Positions 15,828 to 23,200 of a DNA stretch of 37,280 nt are shown in pieces. Origin of the DNA: UBA9715 sp045614225 (GTDB lineage Bacteria > Actinomycetota > Coriobacteriia > Coriobacteriales > Eggerthellaceae); the NCBI GenBank assembly GCA_045614225.1, contig JAZLCO010000041.1, positions 1 to 37,280 on the forward strand, in the 5' to 3' direction. Positions within the stretch are counted from its first letter, which is position 1; every line of letters starts with the position of its first letter. Below the pieces are notes generated by a model. That model was not told the DNA's origin and searched no databases. It saw only the letters and a list, made by a program, of their open reading frames with translations. The translations under genes and the position numbers were made by a program.

Positions 15828-15868
15828 GCATAATTCAACCAGGTTGAATTATGCAGGTTGAATTATGC
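15828..15868. repeat. 13-bp unit in three copies (one inverted, two direct)
   Basis: GCATAATTCAACC (15828-15840) is followed by two direct copies of its reverse complement GGTTGAATTATGC at 15842-15854 and 15856-15868, with a period of 14 bp. The first and second copies make a perfect 13-bp hairpin stem with a single-base centre. The array begins 10 bp after the stop of the PASTA-like protein gene and lies upstream of yebC. It could be a protein-binding site or a weak terminator without a U-tract. Confidence 0.8.
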
Positions 15869-15877
15869 CAGCGCCGA

Positions 15878-17113
15878 TTACGAGTTCTGAGTTACGTACA
15901 CGTAGATGACGCGGACAGTGTCGTTCAGATTGCCCGTGAGAATCTGGGTCGTGTAATCGTACGAGAGAACAGCAGACCATGTGCATGGCACAGCATTGAC
16001 AGTGGCCGACCCCTCGAACGAGCAGCGCTCCTTCACAACCGTCGTTCCGTCGGAGGCGTAAGACGAATAGTCGTCCTTGTTCTCGGGAAGGGTGACGACC
16101 TCGTTGGGAACGCCCACACCGATCTTCTGGAGTGTCTTCTCGATCACGCGCTCGTTGGTCACCGCATCTGCAAAGCTGAGAGTGCCGAAACCAAGCGCCG
16201 AAGCGGAAGCGGAATAGCCCGCCTGGACGACAACGCCATCCGCGTTCAAGCCCAGATAGACGGTCGGGGTGCTTGCAGTGCGGGAATCGGCCGGCTCGCT
16301 CGTCAACGACACAGTCACATTCGACTTGATGACACTCTCCTCGTCGGCAACCGGCTGCGTTGCCGTGACCTGGGCGCCGCGCTTGAGGATCGTGATGGCC
16401 TCATCCTGCGTCTTTCCCATAATTGCCGACAAATCGGGAACGTCAGCTTGCTTGGCAGTGACCGCAGCTGCATCATCTGCAGCTGCCGCACTGATGGAAT
16501 CCTTTGAAGACGCCGTCTGCTCTTGGGTTTGCTGGACGGCTTGCTCTTGGCTCTCGGTGAAAGTGCGATACATGAAGAAACCGAGCGCGCAAAGGCCGAC
16601 GAGCAGCAAGACGATGAGAACGATGAGGCTGCGGCGCATGCGCTGCGAGCGACGCATGCGGGGAGAGTCCTCGGCGGTAGGTGCAGCATGGCGCCCACGA
16701 CCTGACGACGTTTTGCCTTGAGCAGAAGAAGTACCAACCGTTGATGCAGCCACAACCTCGCCGGAACCTTCAACATCTGGCGAATCGGCTACGGATTCTT
16801 CGGCTTCCTCGAAAGCGGTTTCATCGCTTTCGTCGGCAAACGCTTCAGGCTGTTCCGCATCTTCATCAGCATCGCCGAACGATGCGTTCCAGTCGAAGTC
16901 CTTCCATTTCCGGCCGTCATCCCAACCATACTCGGGCTCTTCCTCGGGCACGATGGCGCCGAATGCCTGCGTGAGGCCGATGCTCTGGTCGTCGACGTCG
17001 TATTCGACGGACTGCCTGCCCTTCGTCGGCGCAAACGCACCGTCGATGTCGGTCGGGCTGTCTTCAGATCTGTTACGGCCAATGCCAAGGCCGTCTGTTC
17101 TGCGTTTAGTCAT
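15878..17113 (-). CDS. Membrane-anchored protein with acidic cytoplasmic part and PASTA-like outer domain
   Basis: A 411-residue protein. Residues 1-150 are hydrophilic and strongly acidic, followed by a basic stretch (RMRRSQRMRRS, 152-162) and one membrane helix (about 163-182). The positive-inside rule puts the N-terminus in the cytoplasm. Outside, a Q/A-rich linker leads to VPDLSAIMGKTQDEAITILKRG (225-246), which matches the start of a PASTA domain, the module that binds peptidoglycan fragments in Stk kinases. No kinase domain is present. The last 110 residues are unassigned. ATG at 17113 has AGAGGAA in front. It follows a small tail-anchored protein gene by 60 bp, likely one operon. A cell-wall sensor or scaffold is an inference. 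Confidence 0.75.
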   Translation of the reverse strand: MTKRRTDGLGIGRNRSEDSPTDIDGAFAPTKGRQSVEYDVDDQSIGLTQAFGAIVPEEEPEYGWDDGRKWKDFDWNASFGDADEDAEQPEAFADESDETAFEEAEESVADSPDVEGSGEVVAASTVGTSSAQGKTSSGRGRHAAPTAEDSPRMRRSQRMRRSLIVLIVLLLVGLCALGFFMYRTFTESQEQAVQQTQEQTASSKDSISAAAADDAAAVTAKQADVPDLSAIMGKTQDEAITILKRGAQVTATQPVADEESVIKSNVTVSLTSEPADSRTASTPTVYLGLNADGVVVQAGYSASASALGFGTLSFADAVTNERVIEKTLQKIGVGVPNEVVTLPENKDDYSSYASDGTTVVKERCSFEGSATVNAVPCTWSAVLSYDYTTQILTGNLNDTVRVIYVYVTQNS

Positions 17114-17173
17114 CGTTTCCGTTCCTCTCGTAAGCTCCGAACATCTCGGAGGGGCGAAAAGACTCTGTTTATA

Positions 17174-17539
17174 TTAGCGCAGAAACGCAAAATAATAGAT
17201 AACCGCACCGATAATGCAGACAATGGCTGCAGCGATGACGATTTTCTGCGCGAGGGGCATTTGCGTCGAGTTGAGGTCCTCGAGCGTCGTCTCGTGATAC
17301 GTGTCCTTTTTCTTAGCAGCCGGCTTGCGAGCAGGCGTGGGTTTCGGTTCGGGCTCGACCTCAGGTTCAGGCTTTTCGTCGACTTCCACCTCGGAAGAAT
17401 CGACTGGCTCGACCTCTTCCAGCTCTTCAGATTCGGATTCCGACTCAGTTCCAGGCTGTTCGGACACGCCTGCCCTGATGACGAAATCATCCTCTTCCGC
17501 AGCTGTGACTGCGATATGTTTGAAGCCCGTTTCTGCCAT
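17174..17539 (-). CDS. Small acidic tail-anchored membrane protein
   Basis: A 121-residue protein. Residues 30-78 are rich in E, P, S and K (…KPEPEVEPEPKPTPARKPAAKKK) and probably disordered. Residues 98-118 (QKIVIAAAIVCIIGAVIYYFAF) form one membrane helix only two or three residues from the C-terminus, the layout of a tail-anchored protein with its body in the cytoplasm. No signal peptide or enzyme motif is visible. AAAGGA precedes the ATG at 17539. It is the first gene of a probable operon with the PASTA-like protein, which has the same acidic-cytoplasm, single-helix plan. I do not recognise the family. Confidence 0.75.
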   Translation of the reverse strand: MAETGFKHIAVTAAEEDDFVIRAGVSEQPGTESESESEELEEVEPVDSSEVEVDEKPEPEVEPEPKPTPARKPAAKKKDTYHETTLEDLNSTQMPLAQKIVIAAAIVCIIGAVIYYFAFLR

Positions 17540-17574
17540 TTCGAGTCCTTTTCCCGCGCCTTCCGTAGAGCGTA

Positions 17575-17580
17575 ATTATA
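17575..17580 (-). promoter_or_regulatory. Consensus -10 box upstream of the tail-anchored protein gene
   Basis: A perfect TATAAT on the minus strand, 35 bp upstream of the ATG at 17539. No convincing -35 sequence is seen at 16-18 bp. The divergent peptidase gene starts about 80 bp away on the other side. Confidence 0.45.
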
Positions 17581-17658
17581 ACGGTTTGGTCATGACGTAG
17601 ATGGCCGCTGTGATAAGGTGCATGGCAGACAAACGAACAGATGAGACGAAAGGCACTC

Positions 17659-20625
17659 ATGCAATTAGACCCTGGCATCAGCGTCAGCGGATTCACCGTT
17701 GACACGCGCAATCCCCTCGACGAAATCGGCGGCGAAGCCATCACCGCCGTCCACGAGGCCAGCGGCGCAAAGCTGCTGTACCTGAAAAATGACGACAACA
17801 ACAAGGCGTTCGCCATCGGCTTCCGCACGCCCCCGCAAGACGATACGGGCGTGTTCCACATCCTCGAGCATTCGGTGTTGTGCGGATCGCGGAAGTTCCC
17901 AGTAAAGGAGCCGTTCGTCGATTTGCTGAAAGGCTCGATGCAGACGTTCCTCAACGCCATGACCTTTCCCGACAAGACGCTCTACCCGGTCGCATCGACC
18001 AACGAGCAGGACCTGTTCAACTTGATGGACGTGTATCTCGACGCGGTGTTCCATCCACGCATTTTCGAAAAGCGCGCCATCTTCGAACAGGAAGGCTGGC
18101 ATTACGAGCTCGTCGCAGAAGGCGGAGCAAGCGCAGCCGCCCTTCCCGCCGACCAGACCGAGCTCATCTGCAACGGCGTCGTCTACAACGAGATGAAAGG
18201 TGCGCTTTCCGACGCAACCTCGGTCTTGTACGACGAGCTGCAGAAGGCGCTGTTCCCCGACACCCCGTATGCATTCGAGTCGGGTGGCACGCCTCAAGCG
18301 ATTCCCACCTTGACCTATGAAAACTACCTCGATGAGCATCGGAGGCACTACCGCACCGACAACAGCTACATCGTGCTGTACGGAAACCTCGACATCGAGC
18401 GCGCGCTCGCATTCCTCGACGAGCGCTATCTCACACCCGTGAGAATCGAGCAACAAGCCGCAGACGAGCAGCGTTCCCAAGCGGGGCTCGAGCCGCTCGC
18501 TGCGCGGAGCCTTCCACTGCAGGCACCGATAACCGCTGGCTACATCAGTCGCACGATGGACACGACTCCCGAAAACGCTTGCGCTGCAAGCGGCTACGTC
18601 ATTGGAACGGCTCTTGACCGCATGCGTGTCACAGCGGTCGACATCCTACTCGACGCCCTGTTCGGAAGCAACGAGGCGCCGCTTAAGCGCGCTTTGCTCG
18701 ACGAAGGCATCGCACACGACGTGAATGCGTTCGTCGCAGACTCCATGCAGCAGCCTTTCGCTGTCGTGCAAATCCACATGCCCGCAGAAGACGCAGGACG
18801 CAACTTGTCCCAAATCGTTGCTGACAAGGTGAGCGGCATGCTCGCAACCGGACTCGACAAGGAACTCGTCGAGGCAGCGCTCTCGCATGAGGAATTCCAG
18901 ATGCGCGAGCACGAGCTGGGCATGGCCGACGGTGTCGCCGACGCCATCATCGCCTTGTCGAGCTGGTTGTACGACGATGAGGCGGTAACCGATTACCTCC
19001 GCTACGAAGACGTGTTCCGCGAGCTGCGCGAATCGCTCGAGGGAGACTTTTTCGAGCAACTGTGCGTCGAGCTTTTCCTCGAAAACGACCACACAGCATC
19101 GGTGGAGATCGTACCGACGCCCGGCGAGTCAGACGACGACACACCGCAACGTCTCGCAAAGATGAACGCCGATTTGACCACAGAACAGCGCAAGCAAATC
19201 GTTGCAGAGGAGGCGCTGCTTCGCGAGCTTCAGGAAGCGCCCGACTCGCCCGCTGCAATCGCGACTCTTCCGCATTTGGGAGTTGCCGACATCGACGACG
19301 CGCCCGAGGAGCCAAGCTATGCGCTCGATGCCGATGCGCCTGTTCCGTGTTTGCACCACACGGTCGACACGCACGGTATCGCGTATTCGTACCGATATTT
19401 CGATTTGGCACGACTCCCATTCGAAGACCTGCCGTATGCGACAATCCTCACGCTTGTGCTGGGCAAACTCGACACCGCACAACACACTGCAGCTGAAATC
19501 GACACGCTGACCCAGGGGAAGCTTGGAAACTTCTCGCTTTACACCGAGATCTACGAGGTCGGCGAAGACATGAACGACATCGAGCCGAAACTCGTTATGA
19601 GTGCATCGGCTCTTTCGGAAAACGTCGAATGGCTCGCGACGCTGCCCCGCGAAATCATCACCGAAACGAGCTTCGCAGACACGGGCAAGATTCTCGACGT
19701 GCTCAAGCAACGCAAGATCGGCTACGAGCACATGTTCATGAATTCAGGGCACACCTGCGCATCGGTCCGCGCCCATTCGTATTACACCCCATCCGGCGTC
19801 GTTCGCGAACAACTGGGCAATGTCGGTTTCTACCAGTTCCTCTGCGACCTCATCGAGCATTTCGAGGAGCGTGCCGCCAACCTGCCCGAGCAGCTTGCCA
19901 GCGTGGCAGCACGACTGTTCTGCGATGACGGTTGCACAATCAGCTTCGGAGGAAGCGACGAGGATTATGCTCGTTTCTGGAAGGCAGGCCCCCTGTGCAA
20001 TAGGCAGGGCAATGGCGCAGGCCAACTGATCGTTCCCGAACCGCGAATCCTCAACGAAGCGTTCGTGACGCCCAGCGACGTCTGCTTTGCCGCCATTGGA
20101 TGGGACCGTCGACTGCTCAGCGAAAGCTACACGGGCTCTTGGGCGGTTGCCTCGCGCGCGCTGTCGTACGATTACCTCTGGAACGAAGTCCGCGTGAAAG
20201 GCGGCGCCTACGGCGTCGGGTTCCAGGCAAAGCGTGCGGGCAACATGCGGTTCTATTCGTATCGCGATCCGCATCTTGACGAGACGCTCGCACGGTTCGC
20301 GGAAGCATCAACATGGCTTTCCAAGTTCGACACGTCGAAGGAAGGGCTCGAAGGCTTCATCGTAGCCACCGTTGCAAGCCTCGACGCCCCCATCAAGCCA
20401 CGCGAGCTCATCCGCAGACAAGCAGGCGAATTCTTCGCCAAGCATTCTCCCGAGCTGCGTCGGAAGACCCGTCGTCAAGTCATCGAGACCGATGTAGCCG
20501 CCGTTCGGGCCGTTGCACCGATTGTCAAGGCAGCCACCGAGAAACGCGCGATGTGCGTCTTTGGCAACCGCGAGATCTTGGAGTCCTCGAAGGCGGGCTT
20601 CAACGTGATAGAGCTGGTGAAATAG
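17659..20625 (+). CDS. M16C-family zinc metallopeptidase (PreP/insulinase-like)
   Basis: A 988-residue presequence-protease-type peptidase. The inverted zinc motif HxxEH is at 67-71 (HILEH), with the downstream Glu in VVYNEMKGALSD; these are the ligands and base of M16 enzymes. Two M16 halves are joined by a helical hairpin, and AYGVGFQAKRAG late in the protein matches the conserved R/Y-region of the second half. No signal peptide is seen, so it probably degrades short peptides in the cytoplasm. An ATG six codons upstream lacks a ribosome site; the ATG at 17659 has GAAAGG five bases ahead. It is transcribed divergently from the small membrane protein. No terminator with a U-tract follows; two dispersed palindromes lie directly downstream. 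Confidence 0.93.
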   Translation: MQLDPGISVSGFTVDTRNPLDEIGGEAITAVHEASGAKLLYLKNDDNNKAFAIGFRTPPQDDTGVFHILEHSVLCGSRKFPVKEPFVDLLKGSMQTFLNAMTFPDKTLYPVASTNEQDLFNLMDVYLDAVFHPRIFEKRAIFEQEGWHYELVAEGGASAAALPADQTELICNGVVYNEMKGALSDATSVLYDELQKALFPDTPYAFESGGTPQAIPTLTYENYLDEHRRHYRTDNSYIVLYGNLDIERALAFLDERYLTPVRIEQQAADEQRSQAGLEPLAARSLPLQAPITAGYISRTMDTTPENACAASGYVIGTALDRMRVTAVDILLDALFGSNEAPLKRALLDEGIAHDVNAFVADSMQQPFAVVQIHMPAEDAGRNLSQIVADKVSGMLATGLDKELVEAALSHEEFQMREHELGMADGVADAIIALSSWLYDDEAVTDYLRYEDVFRELRESLEGDFFEQLCVELFLENDHTASVEIVPTPGESDDDTPQRLAKMNADLTTEQRKQIVAEEALLRELQEAPDSPAAIATLPHLGVADIDDAPEEPSYALDADAPVPCLHHTVDTHGIAYSYRYFDLARLPFEDLPYATILTLVLGKLDTAQHTAAEIDTLTQGKLGNFSLYTEIYEVGEDMNDIEPKLVMSASALSENVEWLATLPREIITETSFADTGKILDVLKQRKIGYEHMFMNSGHTCASVRAHSYYTPSGVVREQLGNVGFYQFLCDLIEHFEERAANLPEQLASVAARLFCDDGCTISFGGSDEDYARFWKAGPLCNRQGNGAGQLIVPEPRILNEAFVTPSDVCFAAIGWDRRLLSESYTGSWAVASRALSYDYLWNEVRVKGGAYGVGFQAKRAGNMRFYSYRDPHLDETLARFAEASTWLSKFDTSKEGLEGFIVATVASLDAPIKPRELIRRQAGEFFAKHSPELRRKTRRQVIETDVAAVRAVAPIVKAATEKRAMCVFGNREILESSKAGFNVIELVK

Positions 20626-20632
20626 CATTCGG

Positions 20633-20665
20633 ATGGCACACCGTTCCCAGGGAGCTCTGTACCAT
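20633..20665. repeat. Dispersed palindromic element, copy 2
   Basis: ATGGCACA and TGTACCAT (one mismatch) flank TTCCCAGGGA. It begins 7 bp after the M16C stop codon. Same plan as the elements at 12.68 kb and 20.67 kb. Confidence 0.75.
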
Positions 20666-20673
20666 TATCAATA

Positions 20674-20706
20674 ATGGCACACCCTTCCCAGGGAGCAGCG
20701 TGCCGT
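20674..20706. repeat. Dispersed palindromic element, copy 3
   Basis: ATGGCACA and CGTGCCGT flank TTCCCAGGGA; two arm positions have changed compared with copy 1. It lies only 8 bp from copy 2 in the same orientation, and the junction CCATTAT-CA-ATAATGG is itself a perfect palindrome. Confidence 0.75.
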
Positions 20707-20724
20707 CCGATGGAAATGCAAGCG

Positions 20725-20742
20725 GCCGCACCGAAGTGCGGC
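20725..20742 (-). terminator. Probable terminator hairpin of the solute-binding protein gene
   Basis: On the minus strand GCCGCAC and GTGCGGC form a perfect 7-bp stem closed by a TTCG tetraloop, a very stable fold. It lies 37 bp after the stop codon. The U-tract is weak, so termination efficiency is uncertain. Confidence 0.5.
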
Positions 20743-20779
20743 TGCGATTGTTCATGCGATGCTGGAAAGCAGCGTCTCT

Positions 20780-21736
20780 TTAGCCTTCGGTTGCGGCTGC
20801 AGCTTCTCCACCTTCAGTTTCGGCAGGAGCCTCCTCGCCTTCAGCAGCTTCTCCGCCTTCGCCCTCGCCCTCAGCAGCTTCTGTAGTTGCCGCAGGGGTC
20901 TCGGCAACCGGTGCCTTGACGACGGTGATGGAGTTCAGGTTCAGCGTGGTGCCGAGCCACTTCTCCTCGATGATCGACATCATGCCACCGTTTACGAGTT
21001 TGTCCATCGCGCTCGAGATGGCGCCCTGAAGCTCGGTGTTGGAAGAGTCAACAGCAGCGCAGTAGCCTGTCGGATCTTGCAAAAGCGCCACGATCTTGTC
21101 GTTGTCGCCACTGGAAAATGCGACATACGTCCCGATGACGGCGTCAGCTGCGACGTAACGAGCAGAGCCAGACGACAGGGCGTCAAATGCCGATTTGAGA
21201 TCGCCCTGGACAACGAGCGAATCTTCTCCGAACAGGTTCGTCACACGCCAAGAGCTCTTCGAAGACGCCTGTGCGGCGATCTTGGGCTTGGAATCGGTGG
21301 TGGGAATCGCGGACTCGTTCGCAGTGCCGAACAGTGCGACGCTGGTGTCAAGATAAGTCGATGACTTCCAGAAATTAGTATCGGTGTCCGACGCATCGAC
21401 GCCGAGGACGATGTCGACGGTCTTGTTCTTGAGGGCCTTCTCGGGCTCGGTGCCCACGTCGACAATCTCGACCTTGCAGCCGAGCTGGTCGGCAAGATAT
21501 GCAGCAACGTCAACATCGATGCCAACGATGCGAGCAGATGAGGCAGTCTGACCTGCCAGCGGTGCCGATGCAGAATTCACGCCGACACGAAGCGTGCCAG
21601 GCTGACCAAGAGCGGATGCCGATACCGTCGGCTCCTTGGCTTCAGGCGTGTAGCTCTGCGGTTGGCAGCCCGCCAACACCAAGCATGCACAGGCGACAAT
21701 CGCGCATACCAACGCACCGATCTTCCAACGCTTCAT
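20780..21736 (-). CDS. Extracellular solute-binding lipoprotein, amino-acid ABC-transporter type
   Basis: A 318-residue protein. It starts MKRWKIGALVCAIVACACLVLAGC, a type II signal peptide with lipobox LAGC and lipidated C24. The mature part follows the SBP_bac_3 pattern (TLRVGVNSASAPLAG…, GIDVDVAAYLADQLG) used for polar amino acids. After the fold ends (VVKAP) there is a 40-residue tail of A, E, G and T. The longer open frame upstream is ignored because GGAGG sits eight bases before the ATG at 21736. No permease or ATPase gene is adjacent, so it is an orphan binding protein, perhaps shared with a transporter elsewhere. The ligand is unknown. The long structured leader suggests regulation of the mRNA. 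Confidence 0.88.
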   Translation of the reverse strand: MKRWKIGALVCAIVACACLVLAGCQPQSYTPEAKEPTVSASALGQPGTLRVGVNSASAPLAGQTASSARIVGIDVDVAAYLADQLGCKVEIVDVGTEPEKALKNKTVDIVLGVDASDTDTNFWKSSTYLDTSVALFGTANESAIPTTDSKPKIAAQASSKSSWRVTNLFGEDSLVVQGDLKSAFDALSSGSARYVAADAVIGTYVAFSSGDNDKIVALLQDPTGYCAAVDSSNTELQGAISSAMDKLVNGGMMSIIEEKWLGTTLNLNSITVVKAPVAETPAATTEAAEGEGEGGEAAEGEEAPAETEGGEAAAATEG

Positions 21737-22061
21737 CCGAGAACCTCCGTTCGCGGGCGCCCCGCAGGGCGCTTTTCTTCTCTCCTGTAGGGCGTATGCC
21801 CCCTCGCACGTTTCCTCCGGCTGACCTAGTCTTCGACCCCACACCCGCGCATTGGGGCTGAGCTATTCACCATCACCCTCTCGCCCGCCGCGACACCATG
21901 TCGCGTGTAAACGGACGATGCGTCTTACTCCTAGAACGCGCCGTGCTCGCCGAGCAGTTGCCCGCCCGGTTTACGTGGATCCTTTCGACCGCATCTGCCA
22001 TGGACTTGGAGGCTTTCACCTCCGCAACTACAGACCCGAAAGAAACGTACTTTTAAGTTTA
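21737..22061 (-). promoter_or_regulatory. Long structured leader upstream of the solute-binding protein gene (candidate cis-regulatory RNA)
   Basis: This stretch holds no supported gene but several strong pairings on the minus strand: GTAGTTGC with GCAACTGC (22024-22031 and 21954-21961), enclosing GGAGG/CCTCC (22008-22023); GTAAAC with GTTTAC (21969-21974 and 21907-21912); a perfect 7-bp hairpin at 21889-21905; and GCGCCC/GGGCGC (21757-21772) just ahead of the ribosome site. The first two long-range helices interlock, so they would be a pseudoknot or exclusive states. A TGCTAAACT extended -10 (22056-22061) could start the transcript. I compared it by memory with lysine, SAM, cobalamin, ydaO and T-box consensus motifs and found no match. 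Confidence 0.45.
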
Positions 22062-22242
22062 GCAGTTTTCCATTGCGCGTACCCCTTCATCACGGAAGGC
22101 GCATGTGCGGGACAAAGACAAACGCTCGGTAGTTCGAGTCGAGAGGGGCAGGTGGTCGCCTACAGCAGCTCGGCTCATCCATGTAATTGCTAAACAGTGC
22201 CCCGCAAGCGGCGAGCACCTCGCCCTCTCCACTCAAGCCTTA
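22062..22242. other. Gene-free spacer between the leader and comF
   Basis: No supported gene, terminator or strong hairpin is seen. A T-loop-like TTCGAGTC at 22134-22141 is not part of a foldable tRNA. Confidence 0.4.
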
Positions 22243-22974
22243 TCACACACGCGCGAACGTGAGGCAGCGCACCTCTCGCGCGCCCGCCACAAGCAAGGCG
22301 TCGGTTGCCGCACAAAGAGTGGCACCTGTCGTATAGACATCGTCGACGAGCAGGATGCGGCGCCCGCTGCATGCGTCGGGGTGAGCGTCGAAGCTTCCTG
22401 CCAAGTTCGCTACGCGCTGCGCCCCGGTGAGCTTTCGCTGGTCATGCGTCCTGGGACGTGCGAGACCATCAACCAGCATGATACCCGTTCGATCAGACAA
22501 CGATCGAGCGATGAGTTCGGCATGGTCGAACCCTCGCCTGCGATACGCTGCCTTCGTGGCAGGAACATGCACGATGACATCGAAAGCCCAGTCAGGCGGC
22601 ATGGCGCGTTGCATCATCATTGCCATAGTGGATGCGAGCCGCCGCTCTCCCTGATCCTTGAAAACGCGCACGATTTTGCCCGTGCGAGGCGAGAACATGG
22701 TGGCGCTCGTGCAAGCTTCAAATGGTAATTCAGTGCGCCCGACAAGCCCGAGCGCAACGGGGTTGCATGAAGCGCATTGTACGTAACCGTATGCGGCGCC
22801 GCATCGCCTGCAAGCGCGCCACCAGTCTAGATACGGCAGCGATGCAGCACATTGGTCGCACAGCACTTTGCCGAGCACATCGCAGACCGCGCACCTCGTC
22901 GGCCAAAGGGTCTCAGCGACCACTTCTCCCGCAAATGCAGCAAGCGGTTTGATTCTTTCATAGAGCGTTTCCAT
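22243..22974 (-). CDS. comF: ComF-family phosphoribosyltransferase-like protein
   Basis: A 243-residue protein (from the ATG at 22974). The N-terminal zinc region has paired cysteines at 28/31, 39/42, 55/58 and 67/70, starting PTRCAVCD. The C-terminal half has the type I phosphoribosyltransferase PRPP loop LVDDVYTTGAT (209-219) and the KLTGAQRVANLAGSF segment typical of ComF. ComF proteins take part in DNA uptake in competent bacteria, probably by coupling to helicase ComFA; in other lineages their job is unclear. No competence gene lies nearby. The start is uncertain: an in-frame ATG at 23043 would add 23 residues, and neither has a good ribosome site. TTGAAT-18-GATAGT at 23071-23100 may be the promoter. 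Confidence 0.88.
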   Translation of the reverse strand: METLYERIKPLAAFAGEVVAETLWPTRCAVCDVLGKVLCDQCAASLPYLDWWRACRRCGAAYGYVQCASCNPVALGLVGRTELPFEACTSATMFSPRTGKIVRVFKDQGERRLASTMAMMMQRAMPPDWAFDVIVHVPATKAAYRRRGFDHAELIARSLSDRTGIMLVDGLARPRTHDQRKLTGAQRVANLAGSFDAHPDACSGRRILLVDDVYTTGATLCAATDALLVAGAREVRCLTFARV

Positions 22975-23070
22975 GCCACCGATGCTAGCTACGCAATCCA
23001 TCAACGCAGCCGCAAACCTCGCTTTAAACGCTCGCTTCCCCATCCCGCTCGTCCAGCCCACATTCGATGT

Positions 23071-23100
23071 ACTATCCCCTGATTTCCGCCTACAATTCAA
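23071..23100 (-). promoter_or_regulatory. Possible comF promoter
   Basis: On the minus strand TTGAAT (23095-23100) and GATAGT (23071-23076) are separated by 18 bp; each matches four of six consensus bases. A start near 23064 would fit either candidate comF start codon but leaves only about 20 bases before the upstream one. Confidence 0.35.
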
Positions 23101-23145
23101 AGCTTTATCGGAAGGCATTCCACAAACCGGCACTCGTCCTTCGCA

Positions 23146-23179
23146 CGAAAAAAATCGGCGGGCATGTGCCCGCCGATTT
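23146..23179 (-). terminator. Very strong intrinsic terminator of the glycosyltransferase gene
   Basis: A perfect 12-bp stem (AAATCGGCGGGC with GCCCGCCGATTT) and a four-base loop, followed on the minus strand by a run of seven T. It lies about 20 bp after the stop codon. Confidence 0.95.
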
Positions 23180-23200
23180 CCGAAATCTTTTCCGCACCAC

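Noticed and set aside
21757..21785. Plus-strand terminator-like hairpin with TTTTCTTCTC close to the start of the solute-binding protein gene
   Set aside because: No plus-strand gene or promoter lies upstream that it could end; on the minus strand there is no U-tract. Treated as part of the leader structure.
22120..22170. tRNA-like T-loop (TTCGAGTC) in the spacer before comF
   Set aside because: The flanking bases do not pair as a T-stem and no acceptor, D- or anticodon arm can be drawn on either strand.
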